Shown here: piece by piece, positions 42,254 through 50,925 of the stretch
Layout of the letters: every line of letters starts with the position of its first letter
Position numbering within the stretch: the first letter of the stretch is position 1
Assembly: GCA_038212095.1 (NCBI GenBank)
Contig: JBBQUW010000009.1
Location: 1 to 64,000 of the forward strand
Source: JAICYJ01 sp038212095
GTDB lineage: Bacteria > Actinomycetota > Thermoleophilia > Gaiellales > JAICJC01
Reading direction: 5' to 3'
Length of the DNA: 64,000 nt
The notes under the pieces: model-generated
The model's input: the letters and a program-made list of their open reading frames with translations, nothing else
Databases searched by the model: none
What the model was told of the DNA's origin: nothing
Translations under genes and position numbers: made by a program

Positions 42254-43699
42254 TCACTCGGTCGAGATGAACACGCTCTTCAGCTCCGTGTTGTGTTTCA
42301 GGGCGTGCATGCCCAGCTCCTTGCCGACGCCGGACTGCTTGTAGCCGCCAAACGGCGCCTGCACGAACACGCTCGAGTTGGTGTTCACGCCCAGCACGCC
42401 CGTGCGAAGCGCCCGCGCCACCCGCAGCTGGCGGGCGCCGTCGCGTGTCCACAACGATCCGGACAGGCCGTATGGGCTGTCGTTGGCGATCCGCACCGCC
42501 TCCGCCTCGTCGCGAAACGTGATCACGCTGACCACCGGGCCGAAGATCTCTTCCCGGGCCACCGTCATCTCGTTGCTGCAGCCGTCGAGCACCGTCGGCC
42601 GCAGGAAGTAGCCGTGCTCCAGCTCCCCGCTGGGACGGTCGCCGCCTGTGATCACCCGCGTGCCCTCGGCCACGCCTCCGGCGATGTGGCGTTCCACCGA
42701 GTCACGCTGGCCGGATGAGATCATCGGGCCGACCTGCGTCGCGGGGTCGTCGGGCATGCCCACCCGCAGCGCGGCGGTGGTGGCGGCGTACCGCTCCAGC
42801 AGCTCGTCCTTGACGGACTCCTCGACCAGCAGCCGCGATCGCGCGCAGCAATCCTGCCCGCAGTTCTCGAACACGGCGAACGGCGCCATCGCGCCGACCT
42901 TGTCCAGATCGGCGTCCGCGAACACCACGCAGGCAGACTTTCCGCCCAGCTCCAGCGTCACGCGCTTGATCGTCGTGGCGGCCGTGCGGGCGATGCTGGA
43001 GCCGACCTCGGTCGAGCCGGTGAAGCCGATCTTCCCCACGGCCGGGTGCCCGACCAGCGCGTCGCCGACCGTCGATCCTGGGCCCGGCACGACGTTCAGC
43101 GCGCCCGGCGGCAGGCCGGCCTCGAGCGCCAGCTCGGCATAGCGCAGCGCCGAGAGCGGCGTCAGGCTGGCCGGCTTCAGCACCACGGTGTTGCCGGCGG
43201 CCAGCGCGGGCGCCGCCTTCCAGTTGGCGATGTTGAGAGGGAAGTTCCACGGTGTGATCAGCCCCACCACGCCGATCGGCTCGCGGAAAGTCATCGCCAC
43301 GCCCTCTCGCTCGACGGGGATGGTGTGGCCGAAGAACTTGTCCACCGCGCCGGCGTAGTAGCGGATCACGTCCACGATCATCGAGAGCTGGCCGCAGGCG
43401 TCAGAGATCGGCATGCCGACGTTGCGGCACTCCAGCATCGCCAGCTCCTCGGCGTGCTCCTCGACCACGTTGGCGAACCTGTGCATCACCCGGCCCCGGC
43501 TGACCGGCGAGATCGACCCCCACGACTCATAGGCGCGTGCGGCCGCCTCGACCGCGCGGGCGACGTCGCGCACGCCCGCCTCGGCCACGGTCGCGAGGTG
43601 GCCGCCCGTGGCCGGATTGGTGACGTCGAACGTTCGCTCCTCGGCTGCCGCGACCCGCTCGCCCGCGATCAGGAGGCCCTCGGTGGTGGTGGTCGTCAT
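42254..43699 (-). CDS. NAD(P)-dependent aldehyde dehydrogenase
   Basis: 481 residues of the ALDH superfamily, oxidising an aldehyde to the acid. Motifs: VVGLITPWNFPLNIANWK, NTVVLKPASLTPLSA, the glycine loop GFTGSTEVG, catalytic Glu in VTLELGGKSACVVF and catalytic Cys in FENCGQDCCARSRLLV (one of the two Cys), and EEIFGPVVSVITF near the end. ATG at 43699 with GGAGAAG directly upstream. It follows the glutamine-synthetase-like gene by 16 nt. In that setting it probably oxidises gamma-glutamyl-aminobutyraldehyde or 3-aminopropanal-type aldehydes from polyamines; this is inference. Confidence 0.93.
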   Translation of the reverse strand: MTTTTTEGLLIAGERVAAAEERTFDVTNPATGGHLATVAEAGVRDVARAVEAAARAYESWGSISPVSRGRVMHRFANVVEEHAEELAMLECRNVGMPISDACGQLSMIVDVIRYYAGAVDKFFGHTIPVEREGVAMTFREPIGVVGLITPWNFPLNIANWKAAPALAAGNTVVLKPASLTPLSALRYAELALEAGLPPGALNVVPGPGSTVGDALVGHPAVGKIGFTGSTEVGSSIARTAATTIKRVTLELGGKSACVVFADADLDKVGAMAPFAVFENCGQDCCARSRLLVEESVKDELLERYAATTAALRVGMPDDPATQVGPMISSGQRDSVERHIAGGVAEGTRVITGGDRPSGELEHGYFLRPTVLDGCSNEMTVAREEIFGPVVSVITFRDEAEAVRIANDSPYGLSGSLWTRDGARQLRVARALRTGVLGVNTNSSVFVQAPFGGYKQSGVGKELGMHALKHNTELKSVFISTE

Positions 43700-43715
43700 C
43701 GCTTCTCCTCCCTCA

Positions 43716-45056
43716 TCAGAGCCGTTCGAAGCCCCGGAACTTCTCCCAGTCGGTGACCGCCGCATCGAAGGCGCGCTGCTCGGTGCGGGCGGCGTGCAGG
43801 TAGTGTCGCACCACGTCCTCGCCGAACGCCTCGCGGGCCAGCGCCGAGCCGTCGAGCAGGTCGATCGCGTCGCGCAGCGAGCGCGGGATGTGCCGCTCCT
43901 CGGGTGCCTGGTAGGCGTTGCCGGCGAACTCGGGCTCCAGCTCCAGCTGGTTGTCGATCCCGTGCAGCCCGGAGGCGATCACTGCCGCGAAAGCCAGATA
44001 GGGATTCACGTCGGCACCGGCGAGCCGCGTCTCTAACCGCAGGCCGTTGCCATGGCCGACGACCCGAAAGGCACAGGTGCGGTTGTCCCGCCCCCAGACC
44101 ATCGCCGTGGGCGCAAACGAGCCCATCGCGAACCGCTTGTAGGAGTTGATGTTGGGCGCGTACAGACAGGCCAGCTCGCGGGTGGTGGCCAGCTGCCCCG
44201 CGACGAAGTGCTCGAACGTCTTTGAGAATCCGCCGCCGTCGCCGGGAAACAGGCTGCCCTTCTCGTCCCAGAAGCTGCAGTGGATGTGGCACGAGTTCCC
44301 CTCGCGCTCGTTGTACTTGGCCATGAACGAGAGCGCGTGGCCGTGTTGCCATGCGATCTCTCGGGCGCCGTTCTTGTAGATCGAGTGGTTGTCCGCCATC
44401 GTCAGCGCGTCCGCGTAGCGGAAGTTGACCTCGTGCTGGCCGTAGTTGCATTCGCCCTTGGAGTCCTCGACGGGGATGCCGGCCCCCGCCATTCCCAGCC
44501 GGATCGGCCGCAGCACGTCCTCGACCACTGTTGTGCCGAATATCGAGTAGTCGACGTTGTACGGGTTGGCCGGCTCAAGGTCGTGGTAGCGCTTCGCGCG
44601 CGCCTGGTCGAAGCTGTCGCGGAACAGGAAGAACTCGAGCTCGGAACCGATGTTCGCGGTCCAGCCACGCTCGGCCAGCCGATCGAGTTGGCGACGCAGG
44701 ATCTGGCGCGGCGAGGCGACGACCGGGGAGCCGTCCGGCCACTCGAGGTCGGAGACCACCAGCGCCGTCCGCTCGAGCCACGGGATCGACCGCACCGTCG
44801 CCATGTCCGGCTTGAAGACGAAGTCACCGTATCCGGTGTCCCACGAGGACATCTCGTATCCCTGCACCGTGTTCATCTCCACGTCGACGGCCAGAAGGTA
44901 GTTGCAGCCTTCTGCACCGTGGGCGGCGATGTCCGACAGGAAGAACGGCGCATGCATCCGCTTGCCCATCAGGCGGCCCTGCATGTCGGTCATCACCAGC
45001 AGCACGGTATCGATCGTGCCCTGCTCGACCTCGCGCTGCAGCTCGTCAACTCTCAC
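43716..45056 (-). CDS. Glutamine-synthetase-like gamma-glutamyl ligase (GlnA3/PuuA type)
   Basis: 446 residues with the GS fold: N-terminal domain (VRVDELQREVEQGTIDTVLL), then SELEFFLFRD, ECNYGQHEVNFRYADALT, SCHIHCSFWDEKG and NGLRLETRLAGADVNPYLAF. Compared with the true GS at 5745, the ammonium-site and ATP-site regions differ (FMAKYNEREGNSCHIH instead of FMPKPLFGVNGSG), as in gamma-glutamylpolyamine synthetases such as GlnA3 and PuuA, which join glutamate to an amine. GTG start with GAGGAG upstream. Neighbours (aldehyde dehydrogenase and class I hydrolase) support polyamine or monoamine use as nitrogen source. Confidence 0.9.
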   Translation of the reverse strand: MRVDELQREVEQGTIDTVLLVMTDMQGRLMGKRMHAPFFLSDIAAHGAEGCNYLLAVDVEMNTVQGYEMSSWDTGYGDFVFKPDMATVRSIPWLERTALVVSDLEWPDGSPVVASPRQILRRQLDRLAERGWTANIGSELEFFLFRDSFDQARAKRYHDLEPANPYNVDYSIFGTTVVEDVLRPIRLGMAGAGIPVEDSKGECNYGQHEVNFRYADALTMADNHSIYKNGAREIAWQHGHALSFMAKYNEREGNSCHIHCSFWDEKGSLFPGDGGGFSKTFEHFVAGQLATTRELACLYAPNINSYKRFAMGSFAPTAMVWGRDNRTCAFRVVGHGNGLRLETRLAGADVNPYLAFAAVIASGLHGIDNQLELEPEFAGNAYQAPEERHIPRSLRDAIDLLDGSALAREAFGEDVVRHYLHAARTEQRAFDAAVTDWEKFRGFERL

Positions 45057-45090
45057 GCCTGCTCCTCTCAGAGGCTTGGGGTCCCATTCA

Positions 45091-45101
45091 TATACTCCGA
45101 G
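45091..45101. promoter_or_regulatory. -10 box and short dyad between the divergent ligase and hydrolase genes
   Basis: TATACT (45091-45096) ends 9 nt before the ATG of the hydrolase gene, which has no Shine-Dalgarno site. It overlaps a small dyad ACTC-C-GAGT (45093-45101). A repressor bound here would block the rightward gene and could also affect the leftward one; this is only positional reasoning. Confidence 0.5.
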
Positions 45102-45105
45102 TGGT

Positions 45106-45828
45106 ATGTACCGCAACCGGCCGGTGATCGGGATCTGCGCCTACGAGCTCCCCGCCAGCTTCTCGCACTGGCGGGAGGTGGACAGCGTGCTGCTGCCGGC
45201 CGGCTACAGCCGGGGGGTGCTGGCGGCAGGCGGCCTGCCGGTAGTGATCCCACCCATTCTGGATGCGACCGAGCAGCTGGTCGCGACCCTGGATGGGCTG
45301 ATCTTGACCGGCGGCTCCGACATCGATCCGGGCCTGTACCGCCAGGCGCCGCACGCCCAGACGCGTGGCGTGGTGGCGCATCGCGATCGGGCCGAGCTGG
45401 AGCTGCTGTCGGCCGCGGTCGCGGCCGACCTGCCGGTGCTCGGCGTCTGCCGGGGAATGCAGCTGCTGAACGTGCTGCAGGGCGGAACGCTCGTCCAGCA
45501 CCTGGCGGACGTTGTCGCCGACGGTGGCCTGCACAAGGGCCCACCGGGCACGTTCACGTCGCATCACGTCTCGATCGACCCCGGCACGCGGCTGCACTCG
45601 ATTCTGGGGGACGCCGTCGATGGCCACTCCTGCCACCACCAGGCGCCGGATCGCGTCGGCGAGGGTCTGCGCGTCTCTGCTCACGCCGCCGACGGCGTGG
45701 TCGAGGGTCTCGAGATCACCGACGCCCGCTTTTGCGTGGCGGTGCTGTGGCACCCCGAGGAGGACCTCGCCGGAGGCGGGCCGCTGTTCCAGGCGCTGGT
45801 GGAGCAGGCGCGCGCCGTGGCGGTCTAG
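45106..45828 (+). CDS. Class I gamma-glutamyl hydrolase (PuuD-like, peptidase C26)
   Basis: 240 residues of the glutamine-amidotransferase-like class I fold. Nucleophile Cys in LGVCRGMQLLNVLQGG, catalytic His-Glu in VLWHPEEDLAG, and the typical VIGICAYELP start and GLILTGGSDIDPGLY. PuuD-type enzymes split gamma-glutamyl-GABA to glutamate and GABA. It is encoded divergently from the GS-like ligase and aldehyde dehydrogenase, completing three of the four steps of the gamma-glutamyl route; the amine-oxidising step is not in the window. A leaderless start is indicated by TATACT just upstream. Confidence 0.92.
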   Translation: MYRNRPVIGICAYELPASFSHWREVDSVLLPAGYSRGVLAAGGLPVVIPPILDATEQLVATLDGLILTGGSDIDPGLYRQAPHAQTRGVVAHRDRAELELLSAAVAADLPVLGVCRGMQLLNVLQGGTLVQHLADVVADGGLHKGPPGTFTSHHVSIDPGTRLHSILGDAVDGHSCHHQAPDRVGEGLRVSAHAADGVVEGLEITDARFCVAVLWHPEEDLAGGGPLFQALVEQARAVAV

Positions 45829-45839
45829 CGCCGACCCGG

Positions 45840-46211
45840 TCAGCCGCGTTCGGCGGCGCGGATGGCTTCGATCAGCTCGTCCAGCCCGACGCCCTTCTTG
45901 AGGCAGCTGGTCGCGCCGGCGGCCAACGCCGCCTCGATCATCTGCGGCTCGTCGTAGGCGGACAGCACGACCACCGGCATCGCCCAGCTCGCCCGCGCGA
46001 TCTGCTCGGTGGCCTCGATCCCGTCCACGTTCGGCATCCGCATGTCCATCACCACGACGTCCGGCGTCGCCTGCTCGGCCAGCGTGATCGCCTCCGCGCC
46101 ATCGCTTGCCTCGGCCACGACGATCATGCCGGCCTCGGCCAGAGCGTCCCGCAGCACGCCGCGCAGCAACGCGTTGTCCTCAGCGATCAGGATCCTGATG
46201 GATTCGTTCAC
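45840..46211 (-). CDS. Stand-alone receiver (CheY-like) response regulator
   Basis: 123 residues consisting only of a receiver domain: acidic pair in IRILIAEDNALLRGVLRDAL, phospho-accepting Asp in DVVVMDMRMPNVDG, Thr/Ser in VVLSAYDEP and Lys in SCLKKGVG. No output domain, so it works through protein contacts or as a phosphate sink. GTG start. It lies 13 nt after the sugar-kinase-like gene and within the same-direction group holding a NarL-type kinase and a LuxR-type regulator, so it may take part in that circuit. Confidence 0.88.
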   Translation of the reverse strand: MNESIRILIAEDNALLRGVLRDALAEAGMIVVAEASDGAEAITLAEQATPDVVVMDMRMPNVDGIEATEQIARASWAMPVVVLSAYDEPQMIEAALAAGATSCLKKGVGLDELIEAIRAAERG

Positions 46212-46224
46212 GTAGTCGCGCAGC

Positions 46225-46956
46225 CTATGCGGTTGGACGGCCGCTGTGCAACCTCGCATACAGCCGCTGCACCGCGTCCAGCGCAAACCGCGCCGCCTGT
46301 GGCGGCGACCGGCCCTCACTGCGTGCCAGGCAGTACAGCGCGGCGAACGAGTCGCCCGCTCCGGTGGGATCGTCGAACCGCTGGCCATCGCCCTCGAGGT
46401 CGTGGCGGCGCCCCTCCCAGAAGAGTGTCGCTCCCCGCTCGGCCCGCGTCACCAGCAGCTCGGGCACCTCCGGTGAGCCGGCAGCCGAGTGCTCGGAGCT
46501 GTTCAGCTTGAGCGCGGCCACGCCCGCCACCGCATGCTGCTCGATCGCGCCCATCCGCACGGGGCCGATGCGGCTACCGCGGGAAAGCCCCTGGCCATCG
46601 AGGCATAACCGGTGCCCGGCAGCGACCAGCACCGCGATCGTCTCAGGTGGGAAGTCCCCTGCCGTCTGCCCGCCCAGCAGCACCCACGCGCAGCCCCGCA
46701 ACGCCGGCACCAGCGCGTCACGGGCCCGCTCCGGCGTGACCGGGTCTGGCAGGGTCAGGATCTGCTGGTCAGTACCGCCCGGACCGTGCGAGATCAGCGA
46801 GTGCAGGCTGCCGGTCTCGATCGCGATCGGATCGGCGCCGGCAAACCGCAGCGCGCGGGCTGCATACAGCGGCGTGCCACCCGGGCGGTGCTGCGGCGGT
46901 GCGGAGTCGAGCTCGATCGTGTCGCGGGTCGCGGCGCCGATCACGCCCACCTTCAC
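46225..46956 (-). CDS. PfkB-family sugar/nucleoside kinase-like protein, short form
   Basis: 243 residues, compared with about 300 for typical PfkB kinases. The C-terminal catalytic signature is present (DDPTGAGDSFAALYCLA, anion hole and base Asp), as is an N-terminal GGTPLYAARALRFAGA, but the beta-lid region is shortened. It would phosphorylate a sugar or nucleoside; which one is unknown. Start overlaps the stop of the kinase fragment by 4 nt. Sitting amid signalling genes is unusual for a metabolic enzyme, so a regulatory link is possible. Confidence 0.8.
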   Translation of the reverse strand: MKVGVIGAATRDTIELDSAPPQHRPGGTPLYAARALRFAGADPIAIETGSLHSLISHGPGGTDQQILTLPDPVTPERARDALVPALRGCAWVLLGGQTAGDFPPETIAVLVAAGHRLCLDGQGLSRGSRIGPVRMGAIEQHAVAGVAALKLNSSEHSAAGSPEVPELLVTRAERGATLFWEGRRHDLEGDGQRFDDPTGAGDSFAALYCLARSEGRSPPQAARFALDAVQRLYARLHSGRPTA

Positions 46957-47324
46957 GTGCAGGCCGGCACGGTCAGGGCGACCTCTTCGCCACCGGGGGA
47001 GATCTCGATCCGGCCACCGATCCGCGCCGCACGCTCGCGCAGCAGGAGGCGGGTGGCGTCGCCTTGCGGCGGACAGCCGGGCGTGGTCACGCGCAACACC
47101 AGCGGGTCGCCGCCGTCAAGGCGGATCGTGATCGGCGCCGCGCCATTGCGGGCTGCGTGCAGGGCGGCCTCGCGGGCGACGTGGTAGATCGCGGTGTCGC
47201 GGGCGTCGTCGGCTGCCGGCCAGCTGGAGGGCAGCTCGGCCGTCGTGCGCACCGCGTGCTCCTCCTCCACCGTCTCCGCCAGCGATCCGAGCGCCTGCAG
47301 CAGCCCCAACTGCTCCATCACCAC
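46953..47324 (-). CDS. C-terminal half of a split NarL-type histidine kinase (degenerate ATPase)
   Basis: 123 residues beginning MVMEQLGLLQALGSLAETVE, the normal continuation after the LYPPV segment of a HisKA_3 kinase. The ATP-binding part is degenerate: the N-box reads YHVAREAALHAARNG with the usual Asn replaced, and the DxGxG loop is absent (VTTPGCPPQGDA), although RERAARIGGRIEISPGGEEV is conserved. One missing C in a run of five (47326-47330) separates it from the first half. It might be made as a separate chain by coupling, since GTG overlaps the upstream stop, or be non-functional. Confidence 0.7.
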   Translation of the reverse strand: MVMEQLGLLQALGSLAETVEEEHAVRTTAELPSSWPAADDARDTAIYHVAREAALHAARNGAAPITIRLDGGDPLVLRVTTPGCPPQGDATRLLLRERAARIGGRIEISPGGEEVALTVPACT

Positions 47325-47599
47325 CGGGGGTACAGCCGCGCCGTCATCTGCCGCAGCTCGTCGCTTGCCTCGACGGCGGCCCGCTCGAGCCGGTCGAGCC
47401 CCTCGCGCGCACGGTCGGCCTCGCCATCCTCCATCGCGTGGCGGACGCCGTCGGCCAGCAGCCGGATCGCCGTCAGCAGCTGTTGGGGGCCGTCGTGTAA
47501 CCGGTGGGCGATCAGCGCGCGCTCGTCTTCGACCGTTTTCAGCATGTGCTCGAGCAGGGCTCCGCGGTCGTCGAGCGGCTGCCGGCGGCGGCCGATCAT
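47318..47599 (-). CDS. N-terminal half of a split NarL-type histidine kinase
   Basis: 93 residues holding the HisKA_3 dimerisation and phosphotransfer helices: LIAHRLHDGPQQLLTAIRLL with the phospho-accepting His, and SDELRQMTARLYPR before a stop. In related kinases LYPPVL continues directly into the ATPase part, which here is in the next frame. There is no sensor domain or membrane helix in front, so the protein would be a short cytosolic kinase. Its ATG overlaps the stop of the LuxR-type regulator gene by 4 nt. Confidence 0.75.
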   Translation of the reverse strand: MIGRRRQPLDDRGALLEHMLKTVEDERALIAHRLHDGPQQLLTAIRLLADGVRHAMEDGEADRAREGLDRLERAAVEASDELRQMTARLYPRW

Positions 47600-48264
47600 T
47601 CGATCAGCGAGTGGCGAAGCGCCAGCGCGACGGCCTGGGTGCGGGTGTCGGCTTCGAGCTTCGTCATCGCGTTTCGCACATGCGTGCGCACCGTCTCGGG
47701 GCTGATGAACAGCCGCGACGCGATCTCCGGGTTGGAGAAGCCGTTGGCCAGCAGTCCCAGGATCTCGCGTTCGCGCGTTGACAACGACGGCAGCCGTTCC
47801 GTTGCCTTGGGTGACACCAGCTCCGACGCCAGGGTCGGGTCGACGTAGGCGCCGCCCTCCGCGACCCGCTTGACTGCGCGCACGATGTCGTCCGGCGGCG
47901 CGTCCTTGAGCACGTATCCCCGCGCGCCGCAGTCGAGACCCTCCGATAGCAGCCCCCGCTCGCCGTGGGCGGTATAGAGGATCACGGCCATGCTCGGGTG
48001 CGCAGCAGTGATGCGGCGGGTGGCCTCGAAGCCGTCCATGCCGCGCATCCGCACGTCCATCAGGATCACGTCCGGCCGGCGGCGCTCGGCCATCTCGATG
48101 GCGGCCTCGCCGTTGGAACTCTCGCCGATCACGGCGATCTCGCGATCGCGGGCCAGGATCATCTTGACTCCCTCGCGGACGGCCGCGTGGTCATCCACGA
48201 TCAGCACGCGCACCTGCTCGGTGAGTCGCTCGTCAGACCGTTCGGCTTCCTGGCTGGAGCTCAT
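47596..48264 (-). CDS. NarL/LuxR-type response regulator
   Basis: 222 residues: receiver (VRVLIVDDHAAVREGVKMIL, Asp in DVILMDVRMRGMDG, Lys in GYVLKDAPPDD) and LuxR helix-turn-helix (LSTREREILGLLANGFSNPE and ISPETVRTHVRNAMTKLEAD). All phosphorylation residues are present. The HisKA_3 kinase immediately downstream is its natural partner. ATG at 48264 gives a short polar N-terminus; TACGAT lies 10 nt upstream on this strand, and GAGGT may serve as ribosome site. It faces the divergent CDF gene. Confidence 0.93.
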   Translation of the reverse strand: MSSSQEAERSDERLTEQVRVLIVDDHAAVREGVKMILARDREIAVIGESSNGEAAIEMAERRRPDVILMDVRMRGMDGFEATRRITAAHPSMAVILYTAHGERGLLSEGLDCGARGYVLKDAPPDDIVRAVKRVAEGGAYVDPTLASELVSPKATERLPSLSTREREILGLLANGFSNPEIASRLFISPETVRTHVRNAMTKLEADTRTQAVALALRHSLIE

Positions 48265-48326
48265 CTGACCTCGAATCGTAGTCCGCAAGGGAACGTTTGG
48301 AAACACCCTCCCCTACAATCGGCCTC

Positions 48327-49682
48327 GTGTCAAATGCACGACGCACCGCGCTGATCTCGCTGCTGGCGGCCCTCGGGCTGACGGCGGCCAAGATCGCGGT
48401 CGGATTGGCCACCTCGAGCCTGGGCATCCTCGCCGAGGCCGTGCACTCAGGACTGGACTCGGCCGCGGCCCTGCTATCGCTGTATGCGATCGGCGTCGCA
48501 GAGCGGCCCGCGGACGAGCGCCACCAGTATGGCCACGGCAAGGCCCAGCACCTGGCGGCGCTCTCGGAGGCCGTGTTCCTGGCCGCTGTCGCCTGCTGGA
48601 TCGGCTTCGAGGCGGTGCTGCGGCTTCGCTCGGGCGGCGGCGGCGTCGAGGCCCACTGGTACGCCTTCGCACTGCTGGTCGGCGTGCTGGCGGTCGACGC
48701 CGGTCGCACGACGGTCTCGCTGCGTTCCGGCCGGCGGGAACGCAACGCGGCGCTGCTGGCCAGCGCATGGCACTTCGCCTCGGATTTCGCCGGTACGACG
48801 GCCGTGATCGTCGGCCTCGCCCTGGTATCCGCCGGCTTTCCCCGCGCCGATGCCGTGGCCGCCCTGGCGGTCGCCTCGCTGGTGGCGGTGGCGGCGATCC
48901 GGATGGCTGCCAACAACGTCGACGTGTTGATGGATCGTGCGCCGAGCGGCTTGAGCGGCCTGATCGAGGCGGCGGCGGGTGCCATTCCGGGCGTTGCCGA
49001 GGTGCGCTCGGTGCGCGTGCGCGAGGCGGGAGGCGGGAGCTTCGCCGACGTCGTGATCGGTGTCTCGCGGTTGGAGGGGCTCGAGCGAAGCCACCAGACG
49101 ATGGATCGGGTGGAGGATGCGGTACGCTCGTTGATCGGTCCTGCGCAGGTGACGGTGCACGTCGAGCCGATCGTCCACGCCGAAGCGGCCAACGAGCGGG
49201 TGGCGGCGGCGGCGCTGCGCGTACCGGGCGTGGTCGAGACGCACAACATCACCGTGCTCGAAGAGGGCCCGGCCGGCCGCGCGATCACGCTGCACGTGCG
49301 GCTTCCGCAGGATCTGCCGCTGCGCCAGGCGGCGCAGACGGTGGAACGGCTCAAGGACGAGATCCGCTCCGAGTTCGGCGTCGCCCGCGTGTACGCGCAC
49401 GTCGAGCCCTCGGCGCTGGGCGCCCAGCCGGCGCGTGACGTGGCCGACGAGCGACCCGAGCTGGTGCGCACCGCCACCGCCGCTGTGCACGCGGTGGCCG
49501 CCGGTGCGGCCGAGGTGGTGGTCTACCAGCAGGGCGAGCGGCTGCTGGTGGTCACGTCGCTGCTGGCCGGTGACGAGCTCTCGGTACGCGAGGCGCACAC
49601 CCTGGCGAGCCGCGTCGAGGACGCCGTCAGAGACGCCCTCGACGCGGTCGACGATGTGATCGTCGAGGTCTCGACCGGGTAG
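48327..49682 (+). CDS. Cation diffusion facilitator (CDF) transporter with extended C-terminus
   Basis: 451 residues. Six membrane helices (about 10-205) carry the metal-site residues of CDF exporters: AEAVHSGLDSAAALLSL in helix 2 and ASAWHFASDFAGTTAV in helix 5, plus the loop HQYGHGKAQHLAAL. The cytoplasmic part (about 215-451) is twice the usual size and contains two ferredoxin-like dimerisation repeats (VEPIVHAEAANERVAAAALR and HVEPSALGAQ regions). It likely exports Zn, Fe or Mn. GTG chosen because TACAAT ends 7 nt upstream. Confidence 0.92.
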   Translation: MSNARRTALISLLAALGLTAAKIAVGLATSSLGILAEAVHSGLDSAAALLSLYAIGVAERPADERHQYGHGKAQHLAALSEAVFLAAVACWIGFEAVLRLRSGGGGVEAHWYAFALLVGVLAVDAGRTTVSLRSGRRERNAALLASAWHFASDFAGTTAVIVGLALVSAGFPRADAVAALAVASLVAVAAIRMAANNVDVLMDRAPSGLSGLIEAAAGAIPGVAEVRSVRVREAGGGSFADVVIGVSRLEGLERSHQTMDRVEDAVRSLIGPAQVTVHVEPIVHAEAANERVAAAALRVPGVVETHNITVLEEGPAGRAITLHVRLPQDLPLRQAAQTVERLKDEIRSEFGVARVYAHVEPSALGAQPARDVADERPELVRTATAAVHAVAAGAAEVVVYQQGERLLVVTSLLAGDELSVREAHTLASRVEDAVRDALDAVDDVIVEVSTG

Positions 49683-49686
49683 ATCG

Positions 49687-50853
49687 CTAGCGCGAGGCCA
49701 GCGTCACCGATACGGTCATCGTCTTGCCGCCGCGGACGATCTCGAGCGGGATCGTGTCGCCCGGCTTGTGCGCGGTGATCGTGCCGGACAGGTCGTCGAA
49801 CGTGCTGATCTGCTTGCCGTCGATCTTGGTGATCACGTCGCCGCCCAGCACGAACGTCTGGCCGTTGATGGTGGCCTGGGTCGTGCCGGCCCGCAGTCCG
49901 GCCCGTGAGGCCGGCGAGTTGGGCTCGACCTGTCCCACCAGCACGCCGTGATCGACGCTCAGGTTGAGCGACCGGGCGAGGTCGGGGGTCAGCACCGAGC
50001 CGCGGATGCCCAGATAGGTGTGCTGCGCCTTGCCGTGGGCGATCAGCTGCTGGGCGATGTTCTTGGCCAGGTTGATCGGGATGGCGAACCCGATGCCGAT
50101 GCTGCCGCTCTGCGGGTTGGATGGGTTGTCGGACAGGATCTGGCTGTTGATGCCGATCACCCGCCCCTGCGAGTCGATCAGTGGTCCGCCGGAGTTGCCG
50201 TGGTTGATCGCGGCGTCGGTCTGGATCGCGCCGGGGATCTGGATCCCGGGCTGCAGCGAGCTGATGTCACGCTGCACTGCCGAGACGATGCCGGCCGTCA
50301 CGGTGCGATCCTCTCCCAGCGGGTTGCCGATGGCGACAACGGGATCGCCGGGCTGGGCCTTCGAGGAGTCGCCCAGCGGTAGCGGATCGAGCGCTGACTG
50401 GGGAACGCTCACCTTCAGCACCGCGACGTCCGTGCTGCGGTCGAGACCGACCACGGTCGCGGGGTAGCTGGAGCCGTTCGAGAAGCCGACGTCAACCTTG
50501 CTGGCGTTCAGCACCACGTGCGCATTGGTCAGGATATGGCCGCTCGTGTCGATCACGAAGCCGGATCCCAGCGACTGTGACTGCTGGGTCTGTGGCGCGG
50601 CGAACGGATCGAACGGGTTAGCCGACTTCGTCGTCGACGTGGCGGTGACGACGACCACACCGGGCGCAGTGCGCCGGTAGATCGCGTTGACCGAGAGGCC
50701 GGTGGTGGCTTGTGCGGCCACGTTCTGGGCCGGCGAGGCGGTGCGGATGATGGTGCGGGATTGCGGCTGGGTCGAGTCCACCGCCAGAGCGGCCCCGCCT
50801 CCAGCCAGCGCTGCCGCAACGAGCAGCGCACTGATGCGGAGATAGGTAGTCAT
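49687..50853 (-). CDS. HtrA/DegP-type trypsin-like serine protease with PDZ domain
   Basis: 388 residues: an N-terminal hydrophobic signal or anchor (about 5-24), a Ser/Thr/Gln-rich linker, the protease domain with the catalytic triad (His in HILTNAHVVLNAS, Asp in DRSTDVAVLKV, Ser in NHGNSGGPLID) and a C-terminal PDZ domain (VGQVEPNSPASRAGLRAGTT, GGDVITKIDGKQI). It acts outside the membrane on misfolded proteins. The minus-strand sequence TACAAC ends 6 nt before the ATG, one base off the leaderless pattern. Confidence 0.94.
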   Translation of the reverse strand: MTTYLRISALLVAAALAGGGAALAVDSTQPQSRTIIRTASPAQNVAAQATTGLSVNAIYRRTAPGVVVVTATSTTKSANPFDPFAAPQTQQSQSLGSGFVIDTSGHILTNAHVVLNASKVDVGFSNGSSYPATVVGLDRSTDVAVLKVSVPQSALDPLPLGDSSKAQPGDPVVAIGNPLGEDRTVTAGIVSAVQRDISSLQPGIQIPGAIQTDAAINHGNSGGPLIDSQGRVIGINSQILSDNPSNPQSGSIGIGFAIPINLAKNIAQQLIAHGKAQHTYLGIRGSVLTPDLARSLNLSVDHGVLVGQVEPNSPASRAGLRAGTTQATINGQTFVLGGDVITKIDGKQISTFDDLSGTITAHKPGDTIPLEIVRGGKTMTVSVTLASR

Positions 50854-50925
50854 GCCCGTGTTGTAGGCCGGGCAGATTGAACTCCGATTGTGGAGATTGG
50901 CGCCGGATGTGGACGGCCCGGGCGC

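Noticed and set aside
44280..46511. Long plus-strand frame over the GS-like, hydrolase and receiver genes
   Set aside because: Runs across three genes on both strands with no recognisable domain; explained by codon bias.
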